DNA from: Bog-532 sp963742875
Lineage (GTDB): Bacteria > Actinomycetota > Actinomycetes > Streptosporangiales > Streptosporangiaceae
Reading direction: 5' to 3'
Assembly (NCBI GenBank): GCA_963742875.1
Contig: CAVUNO010000017.1
Location: 310,001-374,000 of the forward strand
Length of the DNA: 64,000 nucleotides
This document shows positions 1-10,100 of the stretch, piece by piece (position 1 is the stretch's first letter; every line of letters begins with the position of its first letter). The translations under genes were made by a program, and so were the position numbers. Below the pieces are notes generated by a model. The model ran no database searches. It was given only the letters and a program-made list of their open reading frames with translations, and was not told the DNA's origin.

Positions 1-1697
1 ACCAGCTCGTGCCGGAACCTGATCGCGCCGTCCTCGGCTATCAGCAGGCCCGTCGCCACGGCGCGCTCCGCGTCGTCGAGCACCTGCACCGCGCCACGGC
101 CGAGCACCGCGGCCAGCAGGTCCACGTCGAGCTCCGGCCCGATCACGGCGGCGGCGCGCAACAGCGCTCCGGCCGTGCCGAGGTCGTCGCAGCGGGCGGA
201 GACCGACTCGACCAGCGACGCCGGGAGAGCGGACCCGGCCGACTGCTGCGCCAGCTCGGTCAGGAACAGCGGATGGCCCCGCGACCGGGCGTACAGGTCG
301 CCGGCCCGGGAGGCGCCGACCAGCTCGGCGACCGCGGCCAGGCTCAGCGTGTCCAGGTGGATCACGGCCGTGGACGGCAGCGGCACGCCCTCGCCCGTCC
401 GGACCGCGGCGACGAGCACCGTGCGCAGGTCCTCGCGGACCACGAAGCGCAGCAGGTCGGCCAGGGCCCGCCCGGCCAGATGCGCATCATCGACCACGAC
501 GACCAGCGGGCCGCGCTCGATGAGCCGCCGGAGCAGCCGCGCCAGCGCCGCATACAGCACGGCGGGACCCAGCATGCTGTCGGCCAGGGCGGGCAGCTGG
601 CCGTGGCCGGCTCCGGTGCCCACCAGCGGATCGAGCAGCGCCGCGTCGGCCCCGAGCAGGTCGGCGGCCGCCTGCCCGCCGAGCCGGCGCAGCAGGTCGC
701 GGATCGCGCTGAGCAGCGCGTCGAGCGGCATGGCCCGGTCTAGCTGCCCGCACGAGGCGAGCACCACGGTGTCCCCGGCGCTCGCGCGCCTGGCGCACCA
801 GGCGCGCACCAGGATGGTCTTCCCGATTCCCGCCTCGCCCTCGACGATGACGATCTCGGTGGACCCGGAACGCGCCCGGGCGGCGATCACGTCCAGGTGG
901 TTGAACTCGTCCTCGCGGCCCACCACCGGCTGGCCAGGCCCGGCCGGCCGCTCCCTCGACTCGGCCGGTCCCAGCTCGCCGCGCAGGATGGCAGAATGCA
1001 GGGCGGTCGTCTCCGGCGCCGGATCGGCGCCGAGCTCGTCGGCGAGCCGTTCGCTGGCGGCGGCGTAGGCGGCCAGCGCCGCCGCCACCTGGCCGCCCAT
1101 GACGTAGGCGCGCAGTAGCGCCCGCAGGGCCGCCTCGTCGTACGGATCGTCCCGCAGCGCCGTGACCGCGGCGTCGGTGGCGGCGGTCCAGTCGCCGACC
1201 TCGAGCAGCGCCTCGGCCGCCTCCCGGCGGGCGCGCCCGACCAGCCGTTCCAGGTCCGCCAGGCGCAGCCGCGCCCACTCGCCCGGCGCTCCGGCGGGCG
1301 CGGCGCCGAGCGCCAGCGACAGCGCGACCCTGGCCGCCGACGCGGCTCCCACAACGTTGCCGGCCGCGCGGCGCCGGCCGATCTCGCCGACGAGCGCGGC
1401 CAGTTCGGCCGCGTCCAGCCAGTCGCAGCGCAGCAGGTAGCCGCCGTCCCTGTGCTCGATCCGGTCCCGCCCCAGCACCGACCGCAGCCTGCTCAGCAGG
1501 ACCGAGATCTGCTCCTCCGGCCTAGCCGGCGGCGCGTCCGCCCACAGCGCGTCGGCCAGCACCCCGGACGGCAGGACCTGGCCGACGGCCAGCGCGAGCA
1601 GGTGCAGCGCCTGGCGCCCCTTCCTGCTGCCCAGCGCCTGCGGCTCGAACCCGTCCACGGCAAAGTCGCCGAGCACGCGCACAGCCAGCGACTTCAT
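1..1697 (-). CDS. SARP/AfsR-type transcriptional regulator with AAA (STAND) ATPase domain, C-terminus cut by window edge
   Basis: The frame is open from an ATG at 1697 to the left edge (565 codons plus two bases) with no stop. It reads MKSLAVRVLGDFAVDGF at the N-terminus, a typical OmpR-like winged-helix start of SARP proteins. A bacterial transcriptional activator (BTAD) helical domain follows to about residue 245. Residues 287-294 form a Walker A motif (GEAGIGKT) and a Walker B-like LVVVVDDAH lies near 395-403, giving an AfsR/MalT-like STAND ATPase. It ends in the usual RFRHEL segment. Family members switch on nearby catabolic or biosynthetic genes in an ATP-dependent manner. The divergent cupin gene 214 bp away is the likely target. 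The TPR tail, if present, lies outside the window. Confidence 0.88.
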   Translation of the reverse strand, partial: MKSLAVRVLGDFAVDGFEPQALGSRKGRQALHLLALAVGQVLPSGVLADALWADAPPARPEEQISVLLSRLRSVLGRDRIEHRDGGYLLRCDWLDAAELAALVGEIGRRRAAGNVVGAASAARVALSLALGAAPAGAPGEWARLRLADLERLVGRARREAAEALLEVGDWTAATDAAVTALRDDPYDEAALRALLRAYVMGGQVAAALAAYAAASERLADELGADPAPETTALHSAILRGELGPAESRERPAGPGQPVVGREDEFNHLDVIAARARSGSTEIVIVEGEAGIGKTILVRAWCARRASAGDTVVLASCGQLDRAMPLDALLSAIRDLLRRLGGQAAADLLGADAALLDPLVGTGAGHGQLPALADSMLGPAVLYAALARLLRRLIERGPLVVVVDDAHLAGRALADLLRFVVREDLRTVLVAAVRTGEGVPLPSTAVIHLDTLSLAAVAELVGASRAGDLYARSRGHPLFLTELAQQSAGSALPASLVESVSARCDDLGTAGALLRAAAVIGPELDVDLLAAVLGRGAVQVLDDAERAVATGLLIAEDGAIRFRHEL

Positions 1698-1911
1698 GGC
1701 AGCAATCAAACCCCGCCGCGTCGATGGCCGCCAGCCGGCGTCAGTGAACACTCCGCGGCGGGCGGCCGGCGACCGCCGGCCCGTGTCCGTCGGCCGCCCG
1801 CCGGGCGCTGGCCGACCGCTGCAAGCGCGCTGCAACCCCGGCCGGCCACGTTCGTTTCAGAACGCCCCGCCCGCCGACGGGCCGGGGGCGCCGACCGTGA
1901 GGAGACCTGTC

Positions 1912-2271
1912 ATGAGCGGACAAGCGGAGCAGAAGAGCTTCGAGCAGCCCGACGAGACCCGCACGTTCCCGAACGGGGACCTGCGCCTGCTGAAGATCGG
2001 CGGCGCCGACATCGGCCGGCTGACCCTGCGGCCCGGCTGGCGCTGGTCCGAGCACGTCAAGCCGGTCGCCGGCACCGATCTGTGCGAGGCACCGCACTTC
2101 CAGTACCACGTGCACGGCACCCTGCACGTGGTGATGGCCGACGGCACCGAGTTCGACGCCAGGCCCGGCGAGGTCACCGCCCTGCCGCAGGGCCACGACG
2201 CCTGGGTCGTCGGCGATGAGCCGGTGGTCGTCGTGGACTGGTACGGGGCCAGCAACTACGCGAGAGACTGA
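1912..2271 (+). CDS. Small cupin-domain protein
   Basis: This 119-residue protein starts at ATG 1912 behind GGAG (1901-1904); an upstream in-frame ATG at 1696 overlaps the divergent regulator start and is rejected. It shows the cupin pattern: LRPGWRWSEHVKP, then HFQYHVHGTLHVVMADGTEF, then RPGEVTALPQGHDAWVVGDEP. No signal peptide is present. Metal binding is likely through the His/Glu set of motif 1. It is a paralogue of the cupin at 37597 (shared GW-W-DVKPV-GT and GHDAWV-GDEP), which also lies next to a large ATPase regulator. The substrate is unknown. Divergent placement from the SARP gene suggests that regulator controls it. Confidence 0.85.
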   Translation: MSGQAEQKSFEQPDETRTFPNGDLRLLKIGGADIGRLTLRPGWRWSEHVKPVAGTDLCEAPHFQYHVHGTLHVVMADGTEFDARPGEVTALPQGHDAWVVGDEPVVVVDWYGASNYARD

Positions 2272-2283
2272 GCGGGCAGCTAA

Positions 2284-2403
2284 CAGGCTGCCAACGCGTT
2301 CAAGCTCATCGAGGCCGCACAGCACCGCTGGCGAGCAGTGAACGCACCCCACCTCGTCGCCCTGGTCCGCGCCGGAGTGACCTTCCTGCGGCCCAGCCGG
2401 TAA
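2284..2403 (+). pseudogene. C-terminal relic of an IS256/Mutator-type transposase
   Basis: After an in-frame TAA at 2281, 39 codons read AANAFKLIEAAQHRWRAVNA, then PHLVALVRAGVTF, ending at TAA 2401. This is the characteristic C-terminal tail of actinobacterial Mutator-family transposases (WRAVNAPHLVALVRAG). Nothing of the DDE core remains upstream, where the cupin gene ends only 12 bp away. It is a scar of an old insertion, not a functional gene. Confidence 0.72.
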
Positions 2404-2507
2404 GCAGCGTCGAGTGACCAGTTCGGTGCGGACCGGAAGGGCCGCCGTGTCAGCTCGCCCGGGGTTCACCGGCGCCGGAAGTTCTGGGCCGCTGGGCTGC
2501 GCAGCGG

Positions 2508-3639
2508 CTACGAGTTTGGCTGGCTGGCGGGCTGGATGTTCTGGTTGATGTGGAAGATGTTGTCGGGGTCGTAGCGGCGCTTGATCTGAGCGAGCCGGTG
2601 GTAGTTGCTGCGGTAGGCGGCCTTGACCCGTTCCTGGCCCTCGTTCATCAGGAAGTTGACGTAAGCCCCGCCAGCTGAGGTGGGGTGGAGTTCCTGCCAG
2701 TAGTCGCGTGCCCATTGCGAGATGACGCCCGCGTTGGCGGGATCGGGGTCGACGCCGACGATGACACCGGCCCAGCCTCCGTCGCGGTAGGCGAAGGCGG
2801 TGGCGTCCTCGCGGACCCGGGCGGCAGCGCCGTCGATGGGGTACATGTGCATGGTGGAGTGGCCGGTGGGCAGTTGCGCGCCGTACTTGACATGCACGTC
2901 GATGGCCGCGTCGGAGATCTCCTTGACGAAGTCGGCCCGCCAGTACCACTGCAGCCCCGCAGGGTAGAGGGGGTCGAACGCGCCCTGCAGTACGGTGAAC
3001 GGCATGGCCTGCAGGCCGGCCAGCAGCGGCGAGCCGAACGTCCTGACCGGCTCGAGCACCTTGTCAGCCCGGTCGTGCGAGCCGGTGGGAGTCTTCGCTG
3101 GCGGTCACAAAGGTTCCGTCCGCCAGGACCACGTCGGCGGCCAGCAGGTTGTCGACCGTGAGGCCGAAGCGCCGGGAGAGGTAGCCGATGCCGCCGCCGA
3201 GCGTGAGGCCAGCCACCCCGGTGGACGCCATGAACCCAGAGGGGGTGGCCATGCCGAAGCACACCGTTGCGTGGTCGACGTCTCCCCACGTGCAACCGGC
3301 GTCGGCGCGGACCGTGTGGTTCCCCGGGCTGACTGTGGTGCTGCGCAGCAGCGACAAGTCGATGACCAGCGCGTCATCCCATACTCCCAGGCCGGCCGCG
3401 TTGTGGGCGCCGCCGCGGACGGCCAGTTCGACGCCGTGCTCGCGCCCGAACCTGACGCAGGTGATCACATCAGCGACGTCGCGGCAGCGCGCGACCGCGG
3501 CTGGCCGCTTGTCGATCATGGCGTTGTAGACGGCGCGGGAGGCGTCGTAGCCGGGTTCTCCCGGCGTGATCAGGTCACCCCGGATGACGGTGGCCAGATC
3601 CTGGTACGGCGCGGTCGTGCGGGTAGGTGTAGTGGTCAT
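2508..3639 (-). pseudogene. FAD-linked (berberine-bridge type) oxidoreductase, inactivated by internal deletion and frameshift
   Basis: The N-terminal part (ATG 3639 to TGA near 3064) has the FAD-binding core: RGGAHNAAGLGVWDDALVIDLS, a GVAGLTLGGGIGYLSRRFGL segment and ADGTFVTASEDSH. Family members continue with about 90 residues carrying the LFWALRGGGGNFG region. Here SEDSH runs straight into a short out-of-frame tail and stop. Homology resumes in another frame (2508-3059) at KVLEPVRTFG and ends with the BBE-type C-terminus KRRYDPDNIFHINQNI. About one fifth of a roughly 460-residue enzyme is missing at a junction near 3062-3085. It lies 89 bp downstream of the SARP regulator on the same strand, a common pairing in actinomycetes. 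A functional product is unlikely. Confidence 0.85.
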
Positions 3640-3728
3640 GAGAGCCCCCGTAGGTGGGTCGCTGTGAAGCTTGCTCCCGCCGAAAATAGGCCCAGCAGCG
3701 TTCGCAGAGCGTTCGCGTGGTGTCCTGG

Positions 3729-6700
3729 TCAGCCGATCGGGAGAACGCCGGGCGCATGCGGCCGAACGCCTCGCCTGGCGAGGTCTTGCTCGCAGCGGCG
3801 CAGCAGCTCGATGCTGCCGTGAGCCGAGGCCATCTGGGCTGCCGAGCGCAGGCGCGCGACGGCAGCCTGTTCGCCGTCATAGGCGGCACGCATCCGGATG
3901 ACTTCCGGCAGCCACCACACGTCGTCGTGCGCGTGCCCGGTGGCGATCGCCGCATCGAGAGCGGACCTCGCCTGGTCTGAGCGGTGCGTGCGCGCGAACA
4001 CGTCAGCGACCAGGGACAGCCAGTACGGCATGCGCGCGAGCGAGCCCTGCGACCTGAGGTTGCTGATGCCTTGCCTAGCCAGGTCGATACCCGAGCCGTC
4101 TGCCCGGGACCAGCCATCGAGCACCAGTACCCATTCTCGGTAGTAGGCGAAGCCGTACCGGTCGCACAGCCCGCGCAGCTCGGCCACGGCTTCGTTCAGC
4201 TCGCGCGTGTCGCGGCGCATCTGGTGGGTGATGCTGCCATAGGCCAGGGCCACGGCGAGGCTGTACGGATGGTCGATGGCACGGGCAAGCTCGATAGCCT
4301 CCTGGCAGCGCGACAGCGCCTCGTCGCTGTGGCCAAGCAGCCAGTGGGCGTGCGCGGACCAGGCCATGCCGTGCACGTCCGGCCGGGTGCCGATGCTCAG
4401 CGAGAGGGCACCACGGGCCCACTTGGCGGCCAGTTCCAGGTGACGGATGGCCTCCGCCGGCATGCCGAGGCTCACGGCCGACCCGCCAACTCCGAAGTGC
4501 GCCAGGGCGCTCAGCTCGGACTCGGGTTCCACCAGGGCCAGGGCGCGGCGGGCCAGCTGGTAACCGTCGGAGGTATGCCCCTGGACGAACCGCGTCCCCC
4601 ACAGCGCGACCAGGCCGTTGACGACCGACTCTTTGCGGCCCAGTGCTTCCGCCAGGGCAATGGAGCGCTCGAGCGTCCGCTGCAGTTCCGGCGACGAATA
4701 GCCGCGCATGGCGTTCAGCGGTGCCGACATCAGCTCAAGGACCGCGAGCTCGCGAGAGTCCCTGTCCCGCCCCGCGGGCATGCCTTCGATGATCGCCAGC
4801 GCCCTCTCGTACAGCCGGATCGCCTCCGCATGGGCGAACATTCCCGCCGCGACGTCGGCGGCCCGCCGACAGTAATCCACTGCCCGCTCCGGGCGCCCGC
4901 CCCGGGAATACTGGTCGGCGAGCTGGGCCGCGACCGCGTCCGTATCCTCGGCATGCAGCAGTTCCAGGCCCTGGGCGATGCGGCGGTGCAGCAGCCACCG
5001 CTTGGGAGGGCTCACCGCTGCGTACGCGGTCTCGCGGAGCAGGTCGTGGGAGAAGTCGTATCCGTCCCGGAACTCCCGCAAGATCCTCAGCCGCCACAGC
5101 TCATCGACCGCGGCCACCACCTCATCGGCATCGAGGTCGCTCGCCTCGGTGAGCAGGTCGAGGGAGAAGTTCGTCCCCACCGCTGCCGCCAGGCCGGCTA
5201 CCTCCACAGCTGCGCCGGTTGCCTCGCCGAGCCGCTTGCGCAGCACCGCCGACAGATCACCGGGCGGCAGCGGCGTGCTCCGCAGGCCGGCGCTGCCGCG
5301 CACCGCCTCGATGACGAACAGCGGGAAGCCTCCGGTGGTCGCGTGCAACAGCTCCGCGTCGGTTTCGGCGACGGGCTCCCCGGAAACAGCCCGGGCGAGC
5401 CGCGCCGTGCCGGCGGCCTCCAGGGGGGTGAGGGAAAGCTCGGTCAGCAGCCCGGTGGCCCGCATCTGGACGATCCAGTCCGCCAGGTCAGGGGTGTCGC
5501 CGCGGCCGTCGCTGCGAGCTGTGCCGGCCACCAGCAGCTGGGCGCCGTAAGGCCGGGTCAGGCAGAACGTGACGAAGGCCAGCGTCTCCTGGTCACACCA
5601 CTGCACATTGTCAAGGACCAGCAGCAGCGGGCGCCCGACCGCATGCAGCGCCCGCGCCAGGCCCTCGAAAAACCGGTGCCGCTGCCAGGCGTCCGCCATC
5701 GCCCGCGCGCCGCTCCCGTGGCCCCCGGCCGGGACCAGCCTGCCAACTTCGGCTCTCCAGGCGGGGTCCAGGGTCGCCGCCGCCGACTGGACCGCGGGGT
5801 TGCGCAGCCAGTCCGCCACCGGTGCCAGCGCCAGGCGGCCCAGGGCCCCAAAGCACCGGGTGCTCGCGACCACCGCACCTTGCGCCCGCGCTATCCCGGC
5901 AACCTCCGCCACCAGACGGGTCTTGCCGACCCCCGCGCCACCGCGCACCAGCGCCATGCCGGGCTTCCCCGCCGCAGCGGCCCGCCACACCTCGCCAAGC
6001 ATGCTGAGCTCGGCAGATCGGCCGACCAGCGGGACCGCCACCGGCCCGGTGCGGCCAGGCGCACGTTCGGCCGCCGCCGGTCCTTCCGGCGGGCGCGCGT
6101 GAGCGATCAACCGCTGGAACGCCTTGCGCGTGACAACGTCCGGGACGACGCCCAGCTCACGCTCCAGCACCGAGGCGCAATGGTGGTAGGTGCTGATGGC
6201 ACCCGCCCGGTCGCCCAGGTCGGCCTGCAACTGCATCAGCGTGCGGTAGCCGGCCTCCTCCAGCGGTTCCAGCTGGAGGCGGCGCCGCACGGCATCCACC
6301 GCCCGGGCCAGGTCACCGGCCCGGATCTGCGCCGCACAGACCAGATCGCACAAGTCCACGCACTGGCGCTTGAGTTCCGCCCTGGCCTCGAGCAGCCAGT
6401 CGTCGTACGCGCCCGGCAGAAGGTCGCCCCGGTACTCGGCCACCGCCGCGGCGGCGTGCTCCAGCGCATCCGCCTCATCACCCGCAGCCGCAGCCGCCAG
6501 GGCAGCTTTCCTCTCGGTGTCGAAGATGCGCAGGTCAACCCGGCACGTCCCGGCGTCATACCAGCACAGATCCCTCGAAGTTACGGCGAGCGAGGGGTCA
6601 TCGCCCAGGATCTGCCGCAAGTAATGCAACTCACGGCGCAGGTTGGTCAGTGCCTGAGCATCCGTCGAGTCGGGCCAGAACAAGGCGGCGATCCGCTGCC

Positions 6701-6836
6701 GCGCCTGCGGTGACCCGGCGTGGAACGCGAGGAACGCGACCAGCACAACGGCGCGCGACGACCGGGTACGGACGCTGCCGGACCGGTCGTCGGCTATTGC
6801 CTGTTCCCCCAGCACGGACACGCGCATGCAGAACAT
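3729..6836 (-). CDS. Large SARP regulator: winged helix, BTAD, STAND ATPase and TPR repeats
   Basis: The protein is about 1035 residues. ATG 6836 follows GGGGAG closely; ATG 6827 (MRVSVLGEQ) is an equally reasonable start, and the longer ATG 6896 has no SD. Residues 1-80 are the winged helix (ALFWPDSTDAQALTNLRREL), followed by BTAD to about 250 (GDLLPGAYDDWL, EEAGYRTLMQL). A VGRSAEL motif precedes Walker A GGAGVGKT at about 299-306 and Walker B LLLVLDNVQW. The second half is TPR-like helical repeats. Proteins of this type bind DNA as ATP-controlled activators. The broken FAD-oxidase gene just downstream was probably its co-transcribed target, so the regulator may have lost its partner. Confidence 0.9.
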   Translation of the reverse strand: MFCMRVSVLGEQAIADDRSGSVRTRSSRAVVLVAFLAFHAGSPQARQRIAALFWPDSTDAQALTNLRRELHYLRQILGDDPSLAVTSRDLCWYDAGTCRVDLRIFDTERKAALAAAAAGDEADALEHAAAAVAEYRGDLLPGAYDDWLLEARAELKRQCVDLCDLVCAAQIRAGDLARAVDAVRRRLQLEPLEEAGYRTLMQLQADLGDRAGAISTYHHCASVLERELGVVPDVVTRKAFQRLIAHARPPEGPAAAERAPGRTGPVAVPLVGRSAELSMLGEVWRAAAAGKPGMALVRGGAGVGKTRLVAEVAGIARAQGAVVASTRCFGALGRLALAPVADWLRNPAVQSAAATLDPAWRAEVGRLVPAGGHGSGARAMADAWQRHRFFEGLARALHAVGRPLLLVLDNVQWCDQETLAFVTFCLTRPYGAQLLVAGTARSDGRGDTPDLADWIVQMRATGLLTELSLTPLEAAGTARLARAVSGEPVAETDAELLHATTGGFPLFVIEAVRGSAGLRSTPLPPGDLSAVLRKRLGEATGAAVEVAGLAAAVGTNFSLDLLTEASDLDADEVVAAVDELWRLRILREFRDGYDFSHDLLRETAYAAVSPPKRWLLHRRIAQGLELLHAEDTDAVAAQLADQYSRGGRPERAVDYCRRAADVAAGMFAHAEAIRLYERALAIIEGMPAGRDRDSRELAVLELMSAPLNAMRGYSSPELQRTLERSIALAEALGRKESVVNGLVALWGTRFVQGHTSDGYQLARRALALVEPESELSALAHFGVGGSAVSLGMPAEAIRHLELAAKWARGALSLSIGTRPDVHGMAWSAHAHWLLGHSDEALSRCQEAIELARAIDHPYSLAVALAYGSITHQMRRDTRELNEAVAELRGLCDRYGFAYYREWVLVLDGWSRADGSGIDLARQGISNLRSQGSLARMPYWLSLVADVFARTHRSDQARSALDAAIATGHAHDDVWWLPEVIRMRAAYDGEQAAVARLRSAAQMASAHGSIELLRRCEQDLARRGVRPHAPGVLPIG

Positions 6837-6896
6837 GGTCTCCCCAATGCGCCACAAAGCGCCAGCTACTGCGACTGGGCTCCTGACGGCCTTCAA

Positions 6897-7055
6897 TCAT
6901 CCGCTTGCGGTCGTCGAGCACGACGCGGCACCGACCGTCACGTTTATCTGGGTGCCTGCGCTGGGGCCGCGCAGGCAGACGTCGGCGTTCCCGGAGCTGT
7001 TGGTGTGCCAGCTCTTGGAGTACCCGCCGCCGCTGGCGGTCACCGTCTGGCCGGG
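6897..7055 (-). pseudogene. Relic of the C-terminus of an unidentified secreted-type protein (copy A)
   Basis: One minus frame reads TVTASGGGYSKSWHTNSSGN, then ADVCLRGPSAGTQINVTVGA, then ASCSTTASG and TGA at 6899; an in-frame TAG at 7058 closes it upstream. The Gly/Ser/Thr-rich text with paired cysteines looks like the end of an extracellular beta-domain. A second, more decayed copy with the same order of residues is at 38314-38432, including the SWHT-SG-A and VTVGAASC blocks. No start codon context or rest of the protein is present at either site. The parent protein is not identified. Confidence 0.5.
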
Positions 7056-7100
7056 CTACCTCCCGCCACGAGCTGCGCGAGGCCGGATGTCCGGGCGGAC

Positions 7101-10100
7101 TCACTCACCCGGACGGAAAGCAAAGTCGCTGAAGCTGGCCGAACCACTGGTGGTTCCGCCGTTGACCGCCGCGAGGAGAACGTAGGCGGTGCCGCCGGTC
7201 GCGGGCGCCGGCACCTCGGCCACCGGGACACCGTTGACGATGAGGCGGTCGACGCCACCGCCCAGCGCGGCTTCGATCTCGGTACTGGAACCGTGCGGTG
7301 CGGCTTTGCCTGGCAGGCCGCCGTGGCCGAGGACCTTGTCTACGGGGCCGTCGATGGCCCAGATCCCGTCTGCGCATACCTCGTTCAGATAGCCGGACTG
7401 GTCCCGCATGGCGAGGCCGAGCACGGCGCAGCCGCCGGGCAGGCGGGCCAGGTTCACCCGGACCGCCACCCGGTAGGCGGCCGGGAACGCGGCGTCCGCA
7501 GCGAAGCCGAGCTCGCCGAGTGCGCCGGGCGACACGGTCAGGATGCCCGGGCCGTGGCCGCAGCGGAGCTGGGTGGTGACCGGGGTCATCAGGGCCCATG
7601 ACCCGGACGCGGGACCACAGGCGGGAGCGGGCGCGGTCAACTGGGTGCGTTCCGCCCCGGCCGGGGCGGCGGTCCCGGTCGGGGTGAACGTGAAGCTGCT
7701 GAGACCGGCTTGCCCCGGCTGACCGGTCAGGTTCTGCACGCCGAGGACCAGCTGTGCGGTGCGGGTGTAGCGCGGGTCGGCCACCACCGCGACCTGGCGC
7801 CCGTCGATGGCTAGCCGCTGGCTCGCGCCCTGGGCCGTCACCTGCACGGTGTAGCTTTGGGCGGGTGTGATGAGGCCGTCGGACAGCATTGTCAGGGCCG
7901 GGCCGTCGGACCGGTCGATCGTCCAGGTGCCCTGGCTGCAGACGTTGGCCCAGTAGTAGCCCGCGGCCGTCACCCGCGTCTCCAGCGTGAGGCAGCCGCT
8001 GGCCAGCCCCCCCAAGTTCACGTGTACGGACAGCCGGTAACCGCCCGCGAAGTACCCGTCGGGCGGGACGAAGCTCACGGCGCTCGTGCGACCAGCGGCC
8101 ACATTGATCTGCAGCGCGCCTGGGGTACAGGCGACGCCGAGCGGAGGAGGCGGGAGGATCGCCCAGGTCGCGTCCCCGTCGTCGCAACTGGCGCCCGGGG
8201 CCCTGGCCTGGTAGGGCTGGTCTGCGCTGGCGCGCACGCTGCGCGGGAAGGCCACCGCGAACAGGGCGGCGGTGATGATCACGGTGACCGCCACGCCCGT
8301 GACCACGAACCACCTCGCCCGCCTGGTGAACGCCGGGCTGGTGACCGCCATCCCGGTGACCGCCGTCCCGGTGACCGCCGTCCCGGTGACCGCCGTCCCG
8401 GTGACCGCCGGCCCGGTTCGCACGGGCGGCCGCCGGCACCAGAGCCGGAGCGGGGGCCGGAGCTGGAGCCGGAGCCGGAGCGCGAAGCCCAGCACCACCA
8501 CGGGCGGGCCCAGCAGCAGCAGGCCGGCCGATGCGGTGAGATCACTGTGCAGGAAATCCGGCTGAACCTCCCCGGACACCGGCGCCCGGAAGGTCCCCAG
8601 ATAGAGGAGCAGGCTGTTGCTGACCAGGGTGAACCCCGTCTTCAGCAGCTGCGGTCCCCGGTCGGCCCCGGCATCGGAGTCCTCGTCGTCCAAGGCATCG
8701 AGCAACTCCCCCAGCTCGGGCCGGTCCGCCGGGCCCCGCCGGGCGGCGAACCGCCGCCGTACGATCGGTACCAGGTAGATCCACAGCGGCGGCAGCAGGA
8801 AGAACCCCGCGAGCAGCAGGGTGAACTGCGGGCCGAGCCCCGCGCTCCAGTGCAGCAGGGCGTACACCCCGCGGATGCTGGCCAGGCTCACCAGCAGTAC
8901 CAGGACCTGGCGCAACCGCGCGTCCTGGGTGCCCCACTGCCCCCGGTACCACAGCAGTCCCAGCCAGATCAGGGCCGCGGCGCCCGCGCCCACGTCTACC
9001 GCGCCCAGGATGTCGTGAGGCTGCGGGGTCCGCAGCCCCAGCCCGGCCAGCGCCGCCGGGTAGGTGGCGGTCAGGATGACCAAGGCCACCATGGCCAGCA
9101 GCAGACCGCCCGCCGCAAGCTGAGGATGCCTGCCACGGCCCTTCAGGATGAACACGACGGCGAGCAGGAGTGCGGCCAGCGCCAGCGGGACCTGGGCGAG
9201 CGCCGCGGCCGTGCCGAACAGGAGGTCCGGCCGGCCGGGCGGGAACGGGTCGAGGTCGACCAGCACCAGGAAGTCGATCACGAACACGGCGGCCCCGGCG
9301 AATATCAACGGCGGCGCTACCTTCCGCGGCCAGCGCCGGCCGATACCCGCCAGCCGGATCAGCGCGATCATGATCACCGTTATGACCAGGACGGCGGCCA
9401 TGCCGCCCGCCAGGCCCGCTCCGGCCAGGATCTCCCCGGTCAGCAGCGCCGCCGCGACGATCGCGGTGGCGTACGGCAGCGGCCGGGAAAACCGGAGCCG
9501 CCCCCGCTGCGGATCCCGGAACAGCAGTACCCGGCGCGTGATCTGCTGCACCCGGTTCACCCAGTCGGTGCTGAACGACAGGATGGGAAAGACCAGCACC
9601 AGCGGCAGCAGCAGGACCTCGGCGGCCAGGCCGTGCAGCACGACGCCGGTCCCGGCCGCGGCCCGGCCGTGCGCCGCGAACACCAGCCAGACGCCGGCCA
9701 CCAGCAGGTAGTAGGCCGGCAGCAGCACCCAGACGAGCACCGGGCGGGCGGACCACCTCCACCAGACGGCCAGGATGGCCAGCTGCGCCGTGCTGAACGC
9801 GAGGACTAACGAATACTCGCGGCCCGCGTTCGCCGAGATCAGCGAGGTGACCGGCTGGATGGCCAGCAGCAGGGTGACCACGGCGAGGACGCCGTAGCGC
9901 AGCCGCGCGCCGGACCGGGAGGCACCGGTCAGCAGCATGCCGAAGCCAGCGGCCAACGAGACGGCCATGACCACGAAATCCGCCAGCGGGACCCCGTACG
10001 CCAGGCCGCCCTGGTCGGCGACGCCGCTGCTGACGTGCGGCTGCGGCACGAACTGCGTGACCAGCAGCACCGCCACCACCGCGGTCTGCGCGATGGCGAT

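Noticed and set aside
1741..2949. Minus-strand frame of 402 codons across the cupin and the FAD-oxidase end
   Set aside because: It joins unrelated regions, is antisense to the cupin and uses the wrong frame of the oxidase.
3984..6713. Plus-strand frame of 909 codons opposite the SARP regulator
   Set aside because: It is fully antisense to a well-supported gene, rich in Arg/Gln/Pro/Gly, with no family motif. Long antisense frames are expected in such GC-rich DNA.
8341..8415. Possible CRISPR-like array
   Set aside because: Units are 15 bp, contiguous without spacers and in frame within a gene.
7857..9809. Plus-strand frame of 650 codons opposite the membrane protein
   Set aside because: Its Gln/Arg/Gly-rich text is the complement of hydrophobic codons, with no domain.
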